64,000 nucleotides of DNA from Mesorhizobium sp. YC-39 (GCF_025753795.1 NZ_JAOWPS010000005.1:612094-676093); one strand, 5' to 3'. Counted from the first letter of the stretch, positions 34,636 to 44,507 are shown. Numbers and translations: made by a program. Notes: generated by a model not told the origin, from the sequence alone.

Positions 34636-34959
34636 TCAGTGTCTTGACTGCCGTTTCGGCTCATAGCGGCCGTCCGGCCGCTTGTCGAACATCTCGCCGA
34701 TCTGCGGATGCCGCACCGGTTCGCCAGACTGGTCCTCGAGCAGGTTCTGTTCGGACACATAGGCAATGTATTCCGTTTCCGAATTCTCGGCCAGCAGATG
34801 GTAGAACGGCTGGTCCTTGCGCGGCCGCACGTCCGCGGGGATCGCCTCGTACCATTCCTCGGTGTTGGCAAATTGCGGGTCGACATCGAAGATGATGCCG
34901 CGAAACGGAAACAGCCGGTGGCGAACCACCTGTCCGATCGAGAATTTGGCCGTTTTCAT
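34636..34959 (-). CDS. hspQ: Heat-shock protein HspQ
   Basis: The 107-residue protein matches HspQ/YccV: AKFSIGQVVRHRLFPFRGIIFDVDPQFANTEEW, then QPFYHLLAENSETEYIAYVSEQNL. HspQ binds hemimethylated DNA and modulates Lon-dependent proteolysis in enterobacteria. ATG 34959 is preferred to an upstream GTG because GGTGAG lies at the right distance. Confidence 0.92.
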   Translation of the reverse strand: MKTAKFSIGQVVRHRLFPFRGIIFDVDPQFANTEEWYEAIPADVRPRKDQPFYHLLAENSETEYIAYVSEQNLLEDQSGEPVRHPQIGEMFDKRPDGRYEPKRQSRH

Positions 34960-35179
34960 CGTACTCACCACTTAGGTCTCAGGAGTGCCCCGCGCTCTTT
35001 GCGCAAAAAGACGCTCTAAGACCTTGAATCTACGCATTACGCCACCAGAAATCGAGCCCGACTTTAGGGCTGATATCTGCTCTATTTGGCGCATGCGCCA
35101 CTTCAATTCAATCCCGGAGCGCTTGACGCGCGGTTAAGCTACGGGCTAGCCCGGCCGGAGAGTTTCAGCCAGCGTAATA

Positions 35180-36142
35180 ATGCCAGACGTCATCGGTCTT
35201 GTTCTTCCGTTCTTCGGTTTGATTTTCATGGGCTTCCTGGTGGCACGCATCACCAGGCAGCCGCTGGAAGCGCTCGGCTGGATGAACACTTTCATCGTCT
35301 ATGTCGCGCTCCCGGCCCTGTTCTTCCAACTGCTTGCCAAGACGCCATTCGAGCGGCTGACGGAATGGAGTTTCATCCTCGGCTCGGTGTTGTCGACCTA
35401 CGCAATCTTTTCGCTGATGTTTGCCTGGTCGGTGCTGACCTCGCGAGGTGAGATCGCGCAATCGACGATCAAGGCCCTTGCCGCCTCCTATGGCAATATC
35501 GGATATATGGGACCGGGGCTTGCGCTGCTGGCCTTCGGCAAGGACGCGGCGGTGCCCGTGGCTCTGATCTTCTGTTTCGAAAACATCATCCATTTCGCCA
35601 TCGCGCCGATGATGATGGCACTTTCCGGCGACGACAAGACATTGCCGCTACAGCTCGTTCTGGGCGTTCTCAGGAAGATCGTGCTGCATCCATTCATCAT
35701 TGCGACCGCAATGGGCGTGGCTGCCGCCTATATCGACTTTCGCCCGCCTGAGCCGGTCGAGCGCTTCCTCGATTATCTTTCCGGCGCCGCGGCGCCCTGC
35801 GCCCTGTTCGCCATGGGCGTCACCCTGGCGCTCCGGCCACTTAATCGCATCCCGCACGAACTGGCCTTGATCGCTGCGCTGAAGCTGATCCTGCACCCGT
35901 TGCTCTGCTATGTCGTGCTGAGCTGGATCGGCAATTTCTCCGAAACCTGGATTTTCTCGGCGGTTCTGCTGGCGGCGTTGCCAACCGCGACCAACGTCTT
36001 CGTCATTGCCCAGCAATATGGCGTCTGGGTGCAGCGTGCTTCAGCCAGCGTGCTGATCACCACTTGCCTCTCGGTCGTGACGGTGACCGGGCTGCTCTAC
36101 ATGATCCGCCACGGTGTGCTACCGGCGGACCTGTTTCCTTAA
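35180..36142 (+). CDS. AEC-family (auxin efflux carrier-like) transporter
   Basis: The 320-residue protein has about ten hydrophobic helices in the AEC arrangement, including LALLAFGKDAAVPVALIFCFEN and the C-terminal LLAALPTATNVFVIAQQYG. Bacterial AEC members export malate, malonate or other carboxylates; the substrate is unknown. Its last 24 bases overlap the 3' end of the convergent ubiH-like gene. Confidence 0.88.
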   Translation: MPDVIGLVLPFFGLIFMGFLVARITRQPLEALGWMNTFIVYVALPALFFQLLAKTPFERLTEWSFILGSVLSTYAIFSLMFAWSVLTSRGEIAQSTIKALAASYGNIGYMGPGLALLAFGKDAAVPVALIFCFENIIHFAIAPMMMALSGDDKTLPLQLVLGVLRKIVLHPFIIATAMGVAAAYIDFRPPEPVERFLDYLSGAAAPCALFAMGVTLALRPLNRIPHELALIAALKLILHPLLCYVVLSWIGNFSETWIFSAVLLAALPTATNVFVIAQQYGVWVQRASASVLITTCLSVVTVTGLLYMIRHGVLPADLFP

Positions 36143-37330
36143 GCCGCCGGCGAGGGCGGCAAACCCGCTGCCCGGCCGCAGCCCCTCGCGCATGAAGAAG
36201 GCGCGCAGCGGCGCGAAGCCGCCGAGCACGCCGAGGCCGGCGCTGCGCGCCATCTGGGCCGGCAGCATGTCCGAGAGCAACGACATGTTGAGGAGATTGA
36301 CCGCGCTGCTGCGCGCCAGAATGTCGGGCCGGCGCCTGAAATCGTAAGCTGCGAGCGCTTTTACAGCACCAGGATCATCTCTGTTTTTACAAGCGATTTC
36401 AATTAGATCGTCAATATCCCTGATACCGAGATTGAGACCTTGCGCGCCGATCGGCGGAAACACATGCGCGGCCTCGCCGACAAGCGCCACCCGGTTGCGC
36501 CCAAAACGACGGGGGGTCACGCCCGAAAGCGGGTAGACCTGCCGGCCGGGCTCTATCGACACCCGACCCAGCATCGATTGCATTTGTTGTTCGACCCGCA
36601 TCGAAAGCGTGGCGTCGTCCAACGCGGCGAGTTCCTTGGCCGTCTCCGGTTCCACCACCCAGACAAGGCTGGACCGATTGCCGGGCAGAGGGACCTGGGT
36701 GAACGGACCGGTCTCGGTGTGGAATTCGGTCGAGGTGAAAGCGTGCTCGCTGCGGTGGCCGAAATTGAGAACAAGCGCCGCCTGCGGCAGGGACCGGGCG
36801 GATGTCGAGATGCCGGCGGCCGCGCGGGCCGGCGACAGGCGCCCATCGGCGGCGACCGCCAGCAACGCCGCGACCTCGCTGCCATCGGCCAGAACGGCAT
36901 GGGCATGACCGGCGTCGAGCCGCCACGTCTCCACCAGGGATTTTCGCCATTCTATGCCGGAATGCGCCGCAACAGCCCTGGCAAGTGCTGGATTGAGCAC
37001 GCTGTTGGGCAGGTTCAGCCCGAACTCATCCTCGCCGATTTCGCTGGCGCGAAAAGTGACCACCGGACTGCGCACCAGCCTGCTGGTTGCATCGACGATG
37101 CGCATCACCTTGAGTGGAGCAGCCTCTGATCTCACCTCGTCGAGAACGCGCAACCGCTCGAGGACCTTCAGGGCAGGGTTCATCAGGGCCGTGGTGCGGC
37201 CATCAGGGCCGCCGGCCTCGGGTCCGACCAGCGTCACGGCGAAGCCGGCGTCGGCAAAACCGAGCGCTGCGATCAGCCCCGCTGGACCGCTACCGGCTAT
37301 CAGTATCCGCGCTGTCTTCTGATGGTCCAA
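36119..37330 (-). CDS. UbiH/UbiF-family FAD-dependent ubiquinone hydroxylase
   Basis: This 403-residue flavoprotein monooxygenase hydroxylates a ubiquinone ring position. It has the FAD fold ILIAGSGPAGLIAALGFADAGF, the middle DG-type motif (LLAVAADGRLSPAR), and the second FAD motif RVALVGEAAHVFPPIGAQGLNLGIRD. The start is TTG 37330, with GGAAG upstream. Which of UbiH, UbiF or UbiL it is cannot be decided here. Confidence 0.9.
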   Translation of the reverse strand: MDHQKTARILIAGSGPAGLIAALGFADAGFAVTLVGPEAGGPDGRTTALMNPALKVLERLRVLDEVRSEAAPLKVMRIVDATSRLVRSPVVTFRASEIGEDEFGLNLPNSVLNPALARAVAAHSGIEWRKSLVETWRLDAGHAHAVLADGSEVAALLAVAADGRLSPARAAAGISTSARSLPQAALVLNFGHRSEHAFTSTEFHTETGPFTQVPLPGNRSSLVWVVEPETAKELAALDDATLSMRVEQQMQSMLGRVSIEPGRQVYPLSGVTPRRFGRNRVALVGEAAHVFPPIGAQGLNLGIRDIDDLIEIACKNRDDPGAVKALAAYDFRRRPDILARSSAVNLLNMSLLSDMLPAQMARSAGLGVLGGFAPLRAFFMREGLRPGSGFAALAGGLRKQVRR

Positions 37331-37535
37331 ATTTCGGCTTCCGGATCACGAGGCAGGCCTGTTCGCCTGGCAACGGATATAGGTCAGATCATGCGGCTTG
37401 ATCAACGTGGCGATTCGGCCCATTCGACTGTCTTGGGCGGCGGTAGCCACGGGGGCTGGCTTTGGACGGGCTGCGATACTGCTTGTCTGTGCAGGCGCCC
37501 TGCTAGTAGTCTCGGCATGAGTGGGGGAGAATTCA

Positions 37536-37736
37536 ATGGCGGATCGGGACAGGGCGAGGAGGAGGGAACCCACTCTCTCCAGCAATGGGATGGTCATCGG
37601 CAATTTCGACTGTCAGATCGCACCGGAAAATATCGAGACCAGATCCGGCAGGAGCACGGAACAGACGTCCGGCCGCAACTGGAATCTTGCCGGCCTCGGT
37701 GCAGGCATCTGCAAGCAGGACTGGCGAACCTCGTGA
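37536..37736 (+). CDS. 66-residue micro-ORF translationally coupled to pcs
   Basis: A short arginine-rich open frame (MADRDRARRREPTLSSNG...) starts at ATG 37536, preceded at good spacing by GGGGGAGAATTC. It ends at TGA 37734-37736, overlapping the GTG start of the phosphatidylcholine synthase gene (GTGA). That geometry suggests a coupled leader or small regulatory protein. I do not recognise the product, and its coding status is unproven. The gap 37331-37535 before it holds nothing else I can name. Confidence 0.45.
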   Translation: MADRDRARRREPTLSSNGMVIGNFDCQIAPENIETRSGRSTEQTSGRNWNLAGLGAGICKQDWRTS

Positions 37737-38551
37737 GCAAGAAGACAACGGCCAGAAAAATCGCCGACCGGATTCCGATGCCGAAGAAGAAGGTCACATG
37801 GCCGCAGGCGCGCGCCTTTTCGGTCCATCTTTTGACCGCGTCAGGCTCTTTCCTGGCTTTCCTGTCGCTGGTGGCGGCAAGCGAGGAGCGCTGGACGGCG
37901 ATGTTCTGGTGGCTGGGACTGGCGCTGTTTGTCGATGGCATCGACGGGCCGATAGCGCGCAAGCTCGACGTCAAGGAGATCCTGCCGACCTGGTCGGGTG
38001 AACTTCTCGACAACATCATCGACTACGTGACCTACGTGCTGATCCCGGCCTTTGCGCTCTACCAGCGCGGTTTCATGGGCGAGGGCCTGTCCTTCCTGTC
38101 GGCGGCGATCATCGTGGTCTCAAGCGCGATCTACTATGCCGACACCGGCATGAAGACGAAGGAGAATTTCTTCAAGGGGTTTCCGGTGGTCTGGAACATG
38201 GTGGTGTTCACATTGTTCGTCATCGAGCCGGGACAGTGGGTTTCCTTCGGCGTGGTCGTGGCGGCCGGCATCCTGACCTTCGTGCCTATCAACTTCATCC
38301 ATCCGGTGCGGGTGGTGCGGCTGCGGCCGCTCAATCTCGGCATGACGCTGCTGTGGTGTGCTTTCGGGGCGCTGGCGCTGGCACAGGCAGCACTTGCCGC
38401 CTTCTATGACCAGATCGGCGTGCTCGGCGCGCAGGTGAGCATCTTCACCAAAATCGGTATCACGATCTCGGGACTTTACCTCGCCTGCATCGGCGGTATC
38501 ATGCAGCTCTTTCCAAATCTCGGCGCCAAGCCGGATCCTGGGAAACCCTGA
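37733..38551 (+). CDS. pcs: Phosphatidylcholine synthase
   Basis: A CDP-alcohol phosphotransferase of the rhizobial Pcs type, it condenses choline with CDP-diacylglycerol in the inner membrane. The signature DGPIARKL...GELLDNIID has twelve residues between AR and G, the modified spacing typical of Pcs rather than the usual eight. FSVHLLTASGSFLAFL and NFIHPVRVVRLRPLNLG also match, and about eight membrane helices are present. The start could be GTG 37733 (272 residues, coupled) or ATG 37778. Confidence 0.93.
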   Translation: MSKKTTARKIADRIPMPKKKVTWPQARAFSVHLLTASGSFLAFLSLVAASEERWTAMFWWLGLALFVDGIDGPIARKLDVKEILPTWSGELLDNIIDYVTYVLIPAFALYQRGFMGEGLSFLSAAIIVVSSAIYYADTGMKTKENFFKGFPVVWNMVVFTLFVIEPGQWVSFGVVVAAGILTFVPINFIHPVRVVRLRPLNLGMTLLWCAFGALALAQAALAAFYDQIGVLGAQVSIFTKIGITISGLYLACIGGIMQLFPNLGAKPDPGKP

Positions 38552-38584
38552 CCTCCAAGACGGTTTGAGCGCAGAGACCTGCTA

Positions 38585-39562
38585 ATGTCCAAAGCGATCC
38601 GTATCCATGCCCATGGCGGTCCGGAGGTCCTGACCTATGAGGACGCCGATCCGGGTCAGCCCGGCTCGGGACAGATCCTGGTCAGACACACGGCGATCGG
38701 TCTCAATTTCATCGATGTCTATCATCGCTCGGGCCTTTATCCGCCACCCGGTGGCTTTCCGCTGATCCCCGGCGGCGAGGCGGCCGGCGTGGTGCTGGCG
38801 GTTGGCGCCGGTGTCGATGGGCTGAAGCCCGGCGATCGCGTCGCCTATGCCGTGAATGTCGGCGCCTATGCCGAACAGCGGGTGATCGCCGCCGACCGCG
38901 TGGTCAAGGTGCCGGACGGCATCAGCGACGAACAGGCGGCCGCCATGATGCTGAAGGGCATGACGGCCGAATACCTTTTGCGCCGCACCTTCAAGGTGAA
39001 GGCGGGCGACACGATCCTGTTTCACGCAGCGGCCGGCGGCGTCGGGCTGATCCTTGGCCAATGGGCGAAACATCTTGGAGCGACGGTGATCGGCACCGCC
39101 AGTTCGTCCGACAAGATCGAACTCGCCAAGGCACATGGCTTCGACTATGTCATCAATTACCGCGAGCAGGATTTCGCCGCGGGCGTGCTCGCCATCACTG
39201 GCGGCAAGAAATGCGACGTCGTCTATGATTCGGTTGGCAATGATACGTTTCCGGCCTCGCTCGACTGCCTGAAGCCGCTCGGCACGTTCGCCAGCTTCGG
39301 TCAGTCGTCGGGGCCGATCCCGCCATTCAGCATGTCGTTGCTGGCGCAGAAAGGCTCGCTGTTCGCGACGCGGCCGACGCTGTTCGTCTACAATGCCAAA
39401 CGTGGGGATCTCGAAGCCTCCGCAGCCGCACTCTTCGACGTCGTGCTGAGCGGCGCGGTCAAGATCAGGATCAACCAGCGCTATGCGCTGAAGGATGCAG
39501 GCAAGGCGCATGCCGACCTCGAGGGGCGCATGACGACCGGCACGACCATCCTTATTCCCTGA
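38585..39562 (+). CDS. qor: NADPH:quinone oxidoreductase (zeta-crystallin-like)
   Basis: The 325-residue MDR-family enzyme lacks the zinc ligands of alcohol dehydrogenases. It shows GLNFIDVYHRSGLYP, the nucleotide fold AAAGGVGLILGQWAKHLGATVIGTASS and the YDSVGNDTF region. Qor-type enzymes reduce quinones with NADPH. It follows pcs by 33 bases and could be co-transcribed. Confidence 0.92.
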   Translation: MSKAIRIHAHGGPEVLTYEDADPGQPGSGQILVRHTAIGLNFIDVYHRSGLYPPPGGFPLIPGGEAAGVVLAVGAGVDGLKPGDRVAYAVNVGAYAEQRVIAADRVVKVPDGISDEQAAAMMLKGMTAEYLLRRTFKVKAGDTILFHAAAGGVGLILGQWAKHLGATVIGTASSSDKIELAKAHGFDYVINYREQDFAAGVLAITGGKKCDVVYDSVGNDTFPASLDCLKPLGTFASFGQSSGPIPPFSMSLLAQKGSLFATRPTLFVYNAKRGDLEASAAALFDVVLSGAVKIRINQRYALKDAGKAHADLEGRMTTGTTILIP

Positions 39563-39718
39563 GGCCTGCTTTTTGAGGGGTTGCTCTTTACCCCTTGAGT
39601 TTCCGCTGAAATTCTTGAAGCTCTTTCAAGACGCGTGCCGCTTTCCGACGGGAGCCGGCCACGCATACCATGCTGGCGGGAACACAGAACATATCTGGCA
39701 AACCAGATGGGAGGCACT

Positions 39719-41284
39719 GTGAGTGCAAATCACGACGGCGCAAACCTGCTTGAGGTTCGTGGCCTTACCAAAATATTCGGCACGCTGACGGCATGCGACC
39801 ATGTCGATCTCAACATCGCAAAGGGCGAGATCCACGCGCTGCTCGGCGAGAACGGCGCCGGCAAGTCGACGCTGGTCAAGATGCTGTTCGGATCGCTGGA
39901 GCCCAATTCGGGCGAGATCTTCTGGAACGGCCAGGCGGTCAGGATCGCCAATCCCGGCTTTGCCAAGAAGCTCGGTATCGGCATGGTGTTCCAGCATTTC
40001 TCGCTGTTCGAGGCGCTGACGGCGGCCGAGAACATAGCGCTGTCGCTGGATGACGGTTCACCCATCAGCACGATCGCCGCCAAGGCGAGGGCGCTTTCCT
40101 ACAGCTATGGCCTGCCGCTCGATCCGGAATCGCTGGTCGGCGACCTGTCGGTCGGCGAGCGCCAGCGTATCGAGATCATCCGCTGCCTGTTGCAGACACC
40201 GCAGCTCATCATCCTCGATGAGCCGACTTCCGTGCTGACGCCACAGGAAGCCGACAAGCTGTTCGAGACGCTCGAACGGCTGCGCTCGGAAGGAAAGTCG
40301 ATCCTCTACATTTCGCACCGGCTGGAAGAGGTCAAGCGCATCTGCGACCGCGCCACCGTTCTGCGCCACGGCAAGGTGGTCGGCCATTGCAACCCGCGCG
40401 AGCAAACCGCCGCGTCGCTGGCGCGCATGATGGTCGGCAACGAAGTCAAGGCCGTGGTGCGTGCTCCGGCCGACGGTATCGAGACCGCGCAACCGCTGCT
40501 GGAGATACGCGCGCTCAGCCGCAAGCCGGCAACGCCGTTCTCGATCCCGCTGAAAAACATCAACCTCACTGTGCGCGCCGGCGAGGTGATCGGCATTGCC
40601 GGCGTCGCCGGCAACGGCCAGGGCGAGTTCTTCGAAACCGTCTCCGGCGAAGTGCTGCAGCAGGATGCGGCCTCGGTGCGCATCCGCGGCAAGGATGCCG
40701 GCGGCCTCGGCATCACTGGCCGGCGGCTGATGGGTGCCGCCTTCGTGCCCGAAGAGCGGCTCGGCCATGGTGCAGCACCCAGCATGAAGCTTTCCGAGAA
40801 CCTGCTTCTGTCGCGTCATGCCACCGATGGCAAGGTCTTTGTCGGCGCCAGCGGCATGGTCAAAAGCGAGGCGATCTACGGCGCCGCCCAGCGCATCATC
40901 AAGGCGATGGATGTGCGCAAGAGTGCGCCCGATCCGGAGGCGGCAGCGCTTTCGGGCGGCAACCTGCAAAAATTCATCGTCGGCCGCGAACTCGACCGCA
41001 GACCTGGAGTCATGGTCGTCAATCAGCCGACCTGGGGGGTCGACGCGGGTGCGGCCGCCCACATTCGCCAGGCGCTGATCGAGCTGGCGCGCAGTGGCTC
41101 GGCGGTGCTGGTCATCAGCCAGGATCTCGACGAACTGTTCGAGATATCCGATTCGATAGCGGTCATGCACAATGGCGAGCTGTCCAAGCCGCTGCCGATT
41201 GCTCAGGCCACCTTCGAAAAGATCGGACTGTTGATGGGCGGCGCCGAGCCTGGCCACGCCGAACACATTCTGGAGACGGCATGA
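39719..41284 (+). CDS. Nucleoside-type ABC transporter ATPase (BMP system, two ATPase domains)
   Basis: The 521-residue protein has two ABC domains. The first is complete: Walker A GENGAGKST, signature LSVGERQR and Walker B LIILDEP. The second is degenerate, as in sugar/nucleoside ATPases: GVAGNGQGE, then LSGGNLQKFIVGREL. It energises the importer encoded by the next three genes. GTG 39719 is chosen because GGGAGG lies just upstream; ATG 39707 has no such site. Confidence 0.93.
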   Translation: MSANHDGANLLEVRGLTKIFGTLTACDHVDLNIAKGEIHALLGENGAGKSTLVKMLFGSLEPNSGEIFWNGQAVRIANPGFAKKLGIGMVFQHFSLFEALTAAENIALSLDDGSPISTIAAKARALSYSYGLPLDPESLVGDLSVGERQRIEIIRCLLQTPQLIILDEPTSVLTPQEADKLFETLERLRSEGKSILYISHRLEEVKRICDRATVLRHGKVVGHCNPREQTAASLARMMVGNEVKAVVRAPADGIETAQPLLEIRALSRKPATPFSIPLKNINLTVRAGEVIGIAGVAGNGQGEFFETVSGEVLQQDAASVRIRGKDAGGLGITGRRLMGAAFVPEERLGHGAAPSMKLSENLLLSRHATDGKVFVGASGMVKSEAIYGAAQRIIKAMDVRKSAPDPEAAALSGGNLQKFIVGRELDRRPGVMVVNQPTWGVDAGAAAHIRQALIELARSGSAVLVISQDLDELFEISDSIAVMHNGELSKPLPIAQATFEKIGLLMGGAEPGHAEHILETA

Positions 41285-42393
41285 TGCGCCTCGAACTCGT
41301 CAAACGCCCGCAGCGCTCGGCGCTGTTCTCGGCGCTGTCGCCCTTCATAGCATTCCTGCTGACCATCATTGCCGGCGCCATCCTGTTCGCGCTGCTCGGC
41401 GTCAACCCTTTGAATGCATTTCGAATTTACTTCATCGAACCGATCAGCCAGATCTGGCAGCTGCATGAGCTGGCGATCAAGGCAGCACCGTTGATCCTGA
41501 TCGCGGTCGGCTTGTCGGTCTGCTACAGGGCCAATATCTGGAATATCGGCGCCGAGGGCCAGTTCATCCTCGGCGGCATCGTCGGCTCGATGATCCCGGT
41601 GCTGTTTCCGCAGTTCGAAGGACCACTGGTGTTGCCGCTGATGCTGCTGCTCGGCATGGTGGGTGGAGCGGCCTATGCGGCGATCCCGGCGTTTTTGAAA
41701 ACGCGCTTCGGCACCAACGAGATCCTGACCAGCCTGATGCTGGTCTATGTCGCCCAGCTCTTCCTCGACTGGCTGGTGCGTGGTCCCTGGCGCGATCCGC
41801 AGGGCCACGGCTTCCCGCAGACGGTTCAGTTCAACGACTCGGCCATCCTGCCGGAATTGATGCCGGAATCCGGACGGGCGAACTGGGGTTTCGTTTTCGC
41901 GCTGGTCGCAGCTGTGCTGATCTGGATCCTGATGAGCCGGATGCTGAAAGGCTTCGAGGTCCGCGTGCTCGGCTCGAGCCCGAGGGCAGGGCGTTTCGCC
42001 GGCTTCGGCCTCAACCGCATGGTGTTCTTCGCCTTCCTGCTGTCGGGTGCGCTGGCCGGGCTTGCCGGCATTTCGGAAGTCTCGGGCGCCATCGGCCAGC
42101 TGCAGCCGGTCATCTCTCCCGGCTATGGCTTCACCGCCATCATCGTGGCGTTTCTCGGCCGGCTCAATCCGCTGGGCATCGTCGCAGCCGGCCTGGTGCT
42201 GGCGCTGACCTATCTCGGCGGCGAGGCCGTGCAAAGCGCGCTCGGCATCTCCGACAAGGTGGCGCGGGTGTTCCAGGGCATGCTTTTGTTCTTCGTGCTC
42301 GGCTGCGACACGCTCATCCATTACCGCATTCGTCTGATCGGCTTTGCAGCTCCCAAACTCGAAGCCGCACCGAAACTGGAAGAGGCCCGCTGA
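41281..42393 (+). CDS. BMP-type nucleoside ABC transporter permease 1
   Basis: The 370-residue permease has about nine hydrophobic helices and the family motif CYRANIWNIGAEGQFILG, matching NupB/YufP of nucleoside importers. Its ATGATG start overlaps the ATPase stop by four bases. A short Pro/Glu tail (APKLEAAPKLEEA) ends the protein. Confidence 0.92.
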   Translation: MMRLELVKRPQRSALFSALSPFIAFLLTIIAGAILFALLGVNPLNAFRIYFIEPISQIWQLHELAIKAAPLILIAVGLSVCYRANIWNIGAEGQFILGGIVGSMIPVLFPQFEGPLVLPLMLLLGMVGGAAYAAIPAFLKTRFGTNEILTSLMLVYVAQLFLDWLVRGPWRDPQGHGFPQTVQFNDSAILPELMPESGRANWGFVFALVAAVLIWILMSRMLKGFEVRVLGSSPRAGRFAGFGLNRMVFFAFLLSGALAGLAGISEVSGAIGQLQPVISPGYGFTAIIVAFLGRLNPLGIVAAGLVLALTYLGGEAVQSALGISDKVARVFQGMLLFFVLGCDTLIHYRIRLIGFAAPKLEAAPKLEEAR

Positions 42394-43313
42394 TGGACAT
42401 CACCGTCAACATCCTTCTGACCATTGCCACCGCGGCGACGCCGCTGCTGATCGCGGCGATCGGCGAGCTGGTGGTCGAGCGCTCCGGCGTGCTCAATCTA
42501 GGCGTCGAGGGCATGATGATCATGGGCGCGGTTGGCGGCTTCGGCGCCGGCTATCTCACCGGATCGCCCTGGATCGGCCTGCTGGCGGCGATCGCGCTCG
42601 GTGCGCTGTTCTCGCTGCTGTTCGCCGTCATGACGCTGTCGCTGGCCACCAATCAGGTGGCGACCGGCCTGTCGCTGACGCTGCTCGGCCTCGGCCTGTC
42701 CGGCATGATGGGCACCAGCTTTGTCGGCCAGCCCGGCCAGCGGCTGCCCAACCTCGACATTCCCGGCCTGACCTCGATCCCGGTCGTCGGCAGGCTGCTG
42801 TTCGGTCAGGATCCGATCTTCTACATCTCGATCGCACTAACCGCCGCCGTCATGTGGTTCCTGTTCAAGACCCGCACAGGGCTCACTCTGCGCTCGATAG
42901 GCGACAGCCACACATCGGCGCACGCGCTTGGCATCCAGGTCATCCGCTACCGCTATCTCGCGGTGATCTTTGGTGGCGCCTGCGCCGGCCTTGCCGGCGG
43001 CCATCTGTCGCTGGTCTATACGCCGCAATGGGTGGAGAACATGACCGCCGGGCGCGGCTGGATCGCGCTGGCGCTGGTCGTGTTCGCTTCATGGCGGCCG
43101 TGGCGGGTGCTGGCCGGCGCCTACATCTTCGGCGCGGTGTGGATCGGCCAGCTCCATGCACAGGCTTTCGGCATTCCGGTTCCCTCGCAACTGCTTTCTT
43201 CGTTGCCCTATCTGGCAACCGTGGTGGTTCTCGTTCTAATCTCGCGCAACAAGCGTCTGACGATGATGAACACGCCGGCTTCCTTGGGGCAGCCATTCGT
43301 TCCGGATCGTTGA
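42393..43313 (+). CDS. BMP-type nucleoside ABC transporter permease 2
   Basis: The 306-residue permease (NupC/YufQ type) carries ELVVERSGVLNLGVEGMMIMGA, the counterpart of the motif in permease 1, and about eight helices. Its ATG overlaps the stop of permease 1. The two proteins would form the heterodimeric channel. Confidence 0.92.
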   Translation: MDITVNILLTIATAATPLLIAAIGELVVERSGVLNLGVEGMMIMGAVGGFGAGYLTGSPWIGLLAAIALGALFSLLFAVMTLSLATNQVATGLSLTLLGLGLSGMMGTSFVGQPGQRLPNLDIPGLTSIPVVGRLLFGQDPIFYISIALTAAVMWFLFKTRTGLTLRSIGDSHTSAHALGIQVIRYRYLAVIFGGACAGLAGGHLSLVYTPQWVENMTAGRGWIALALVVFASWRPWRVLAGAYIFGAVWIGQLHAQAFGIPVPSQLLSSLPYLATVVVLVLISRNKRLTMMNTPASLGQPFVPDR

Positions 43314-43363
43314 CAATAATAAAAGACGGGAAGCTCCAAGGCTTAACTCAGAGAGGTAACACA

Positions 43364-44431
43364 ATGAAAAAACTGCTCATTGCCCTGATGACGACGACCG
43401 CCGCGTTGTCATTGGCGGCGACCGCCGAAGCCCAGGAAAAGCTGAAGGCCTGTTGGGTCTATACCGGCCCGATCGGCGATTTCGGCTGGTCGTACCAGCA
43501 TGACCAGGGCCGCCTGGAAGTGGAGAAGGAACTCGGCGACAAGGTCGAGACCGCTTATCTGGAGAATGTCTCCGAAGGCCCCGACGCCGACCGCGCCTTC
43601 GAGCGCCTGGCGCGTGAAGGCTGCAAGATCATCTTCGGCACCTCCTTCGGCTTCATGGATCCTGAAGTGAAGGTCGCCAAGAAATTCCCCAAGGTGATGT
43701 TCGAGCACGCGACCGGCTACAAGAAGGCCGAAAATCTCGGCATCTACAATGCGCGTTTCTACGAAGGCCGCTACGTGCTTGGCCAGATCGCCGCCAAGGA
43801 ATCGAAGTCCGGCGTCGCCGGCTACATTGTTTCCTTCCCGATCCCGGAAGTGGTGATGGGCATCAATTCCTTCATGCTCGGCGCCCAGTCGATCAACCCG
43901 AACTTCAAGGCCAAGATCGTCTGGGTGAATTCCTGGTTCGATCCGGGCAAGGAAGCCGACGCCGCCAAGGCGCTGTTCGACCAGGGCGCCGACATCATCG
44001 TCCAGCACACCGATTCGACCGCTGCCATGCAGGTGGCGGAGGAGCGCAAGCTGCACGGCTTCGGCCAGTCCTCCGACATGATCAAGTTCGCGCCGAACGC
44101 GCAGTTGACCTCGCTCACCGACGATTGGGGTCCGTATTACGTCAGCCGGGTCAAGGCCGCAATCGATGGCACCTGGAAGCCCGGCGATGTCTGGCTTGGC
44201 ATCAAGGATGGCGCCGTCAAGCTGGCCCCGTTCACCAATATGCCCGACGACGTAAAGGCAATGGCCGAGGCAACCACAAAGAAGATCGCCGACGGCTGGA
44301 ACCCCTTCACCGGGCCGATCGCCAAACAGGACGGCACGCCGTGGCTGAAGGACGGCGAAGTCGCCGACGACGCCATGCTGCTCGGCATGAATTTCTACGT
44401 CAAGGGCGTCGACGACAAGCTGCCGCAGTAA
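43364..44431 (+). CDS. BMP-family substrate-binding protein
   Basis: The 355-residue periplasmic protein has a signal peptide (MKKLLIALMTTTAALSLAATAEA-Q) and the BMP pattern: ACWVYTGPIGDFGWSYQHDQGR, then IIFGTSFGFMDP and HATGYKKAENLGIYNARFYEGRYVLG. BMP proteins (PnrA, Med family) bind purine nucleosides or related ligands. GAGAGG precedes the ATG. It is the last gene of the four-gene importer. Confidence 0.94.
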   Translation: MKKLLIALMTTTAALSLAATAEAQEKLKACWVYTGPIGDFGWSYQHDQGRLEVEKELGDKVETAYLENVSEGPDADRAFERLAREGCKIIFGTSFGFMDPEVKVAKKFPKVMFEHATGYKKAENLGIYNARFYEGRYVLGQIAAKESKSGVAGYIVSFPIPEVVMGINSFMLGAQSINPNFKAKIVWVNSWFDPGKEADAAKALFDQGADIIVQHTDSTAAMQVAEERKLHGFGQSSDMIKFAPNAQLTSLTDDWGPYYVSRVKAAIDGTWKPGDVWLGIKDGAVKLAPFTNMPDDVKAMAEATTKKIADGWNPFTGPIAKQDGTPWLKDGEVADDAMLLGMNFYVKGVDDKLPQ

Positions 44432-44452
44432 GCAGCACAGGATATCAAGCGA

Positions 44453-44478
44453 AAGGGCGCCGTACGGCGCCCTTTTTT
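44453..44478 (+). terminator. Rho-independent terminator of the nucleoside transporter operon
   Basis: GGGCGCCGT and ACGGCGCCC (44455-44472) form a perfect self-complementary stem followed by six T. It lies 22 bases after the binding-protein stop. Confidence 0.95.
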
Positions 44479-44507
44479 GTCGGCTTTCTTGCTGAAACGA
44501 CCCCTGC

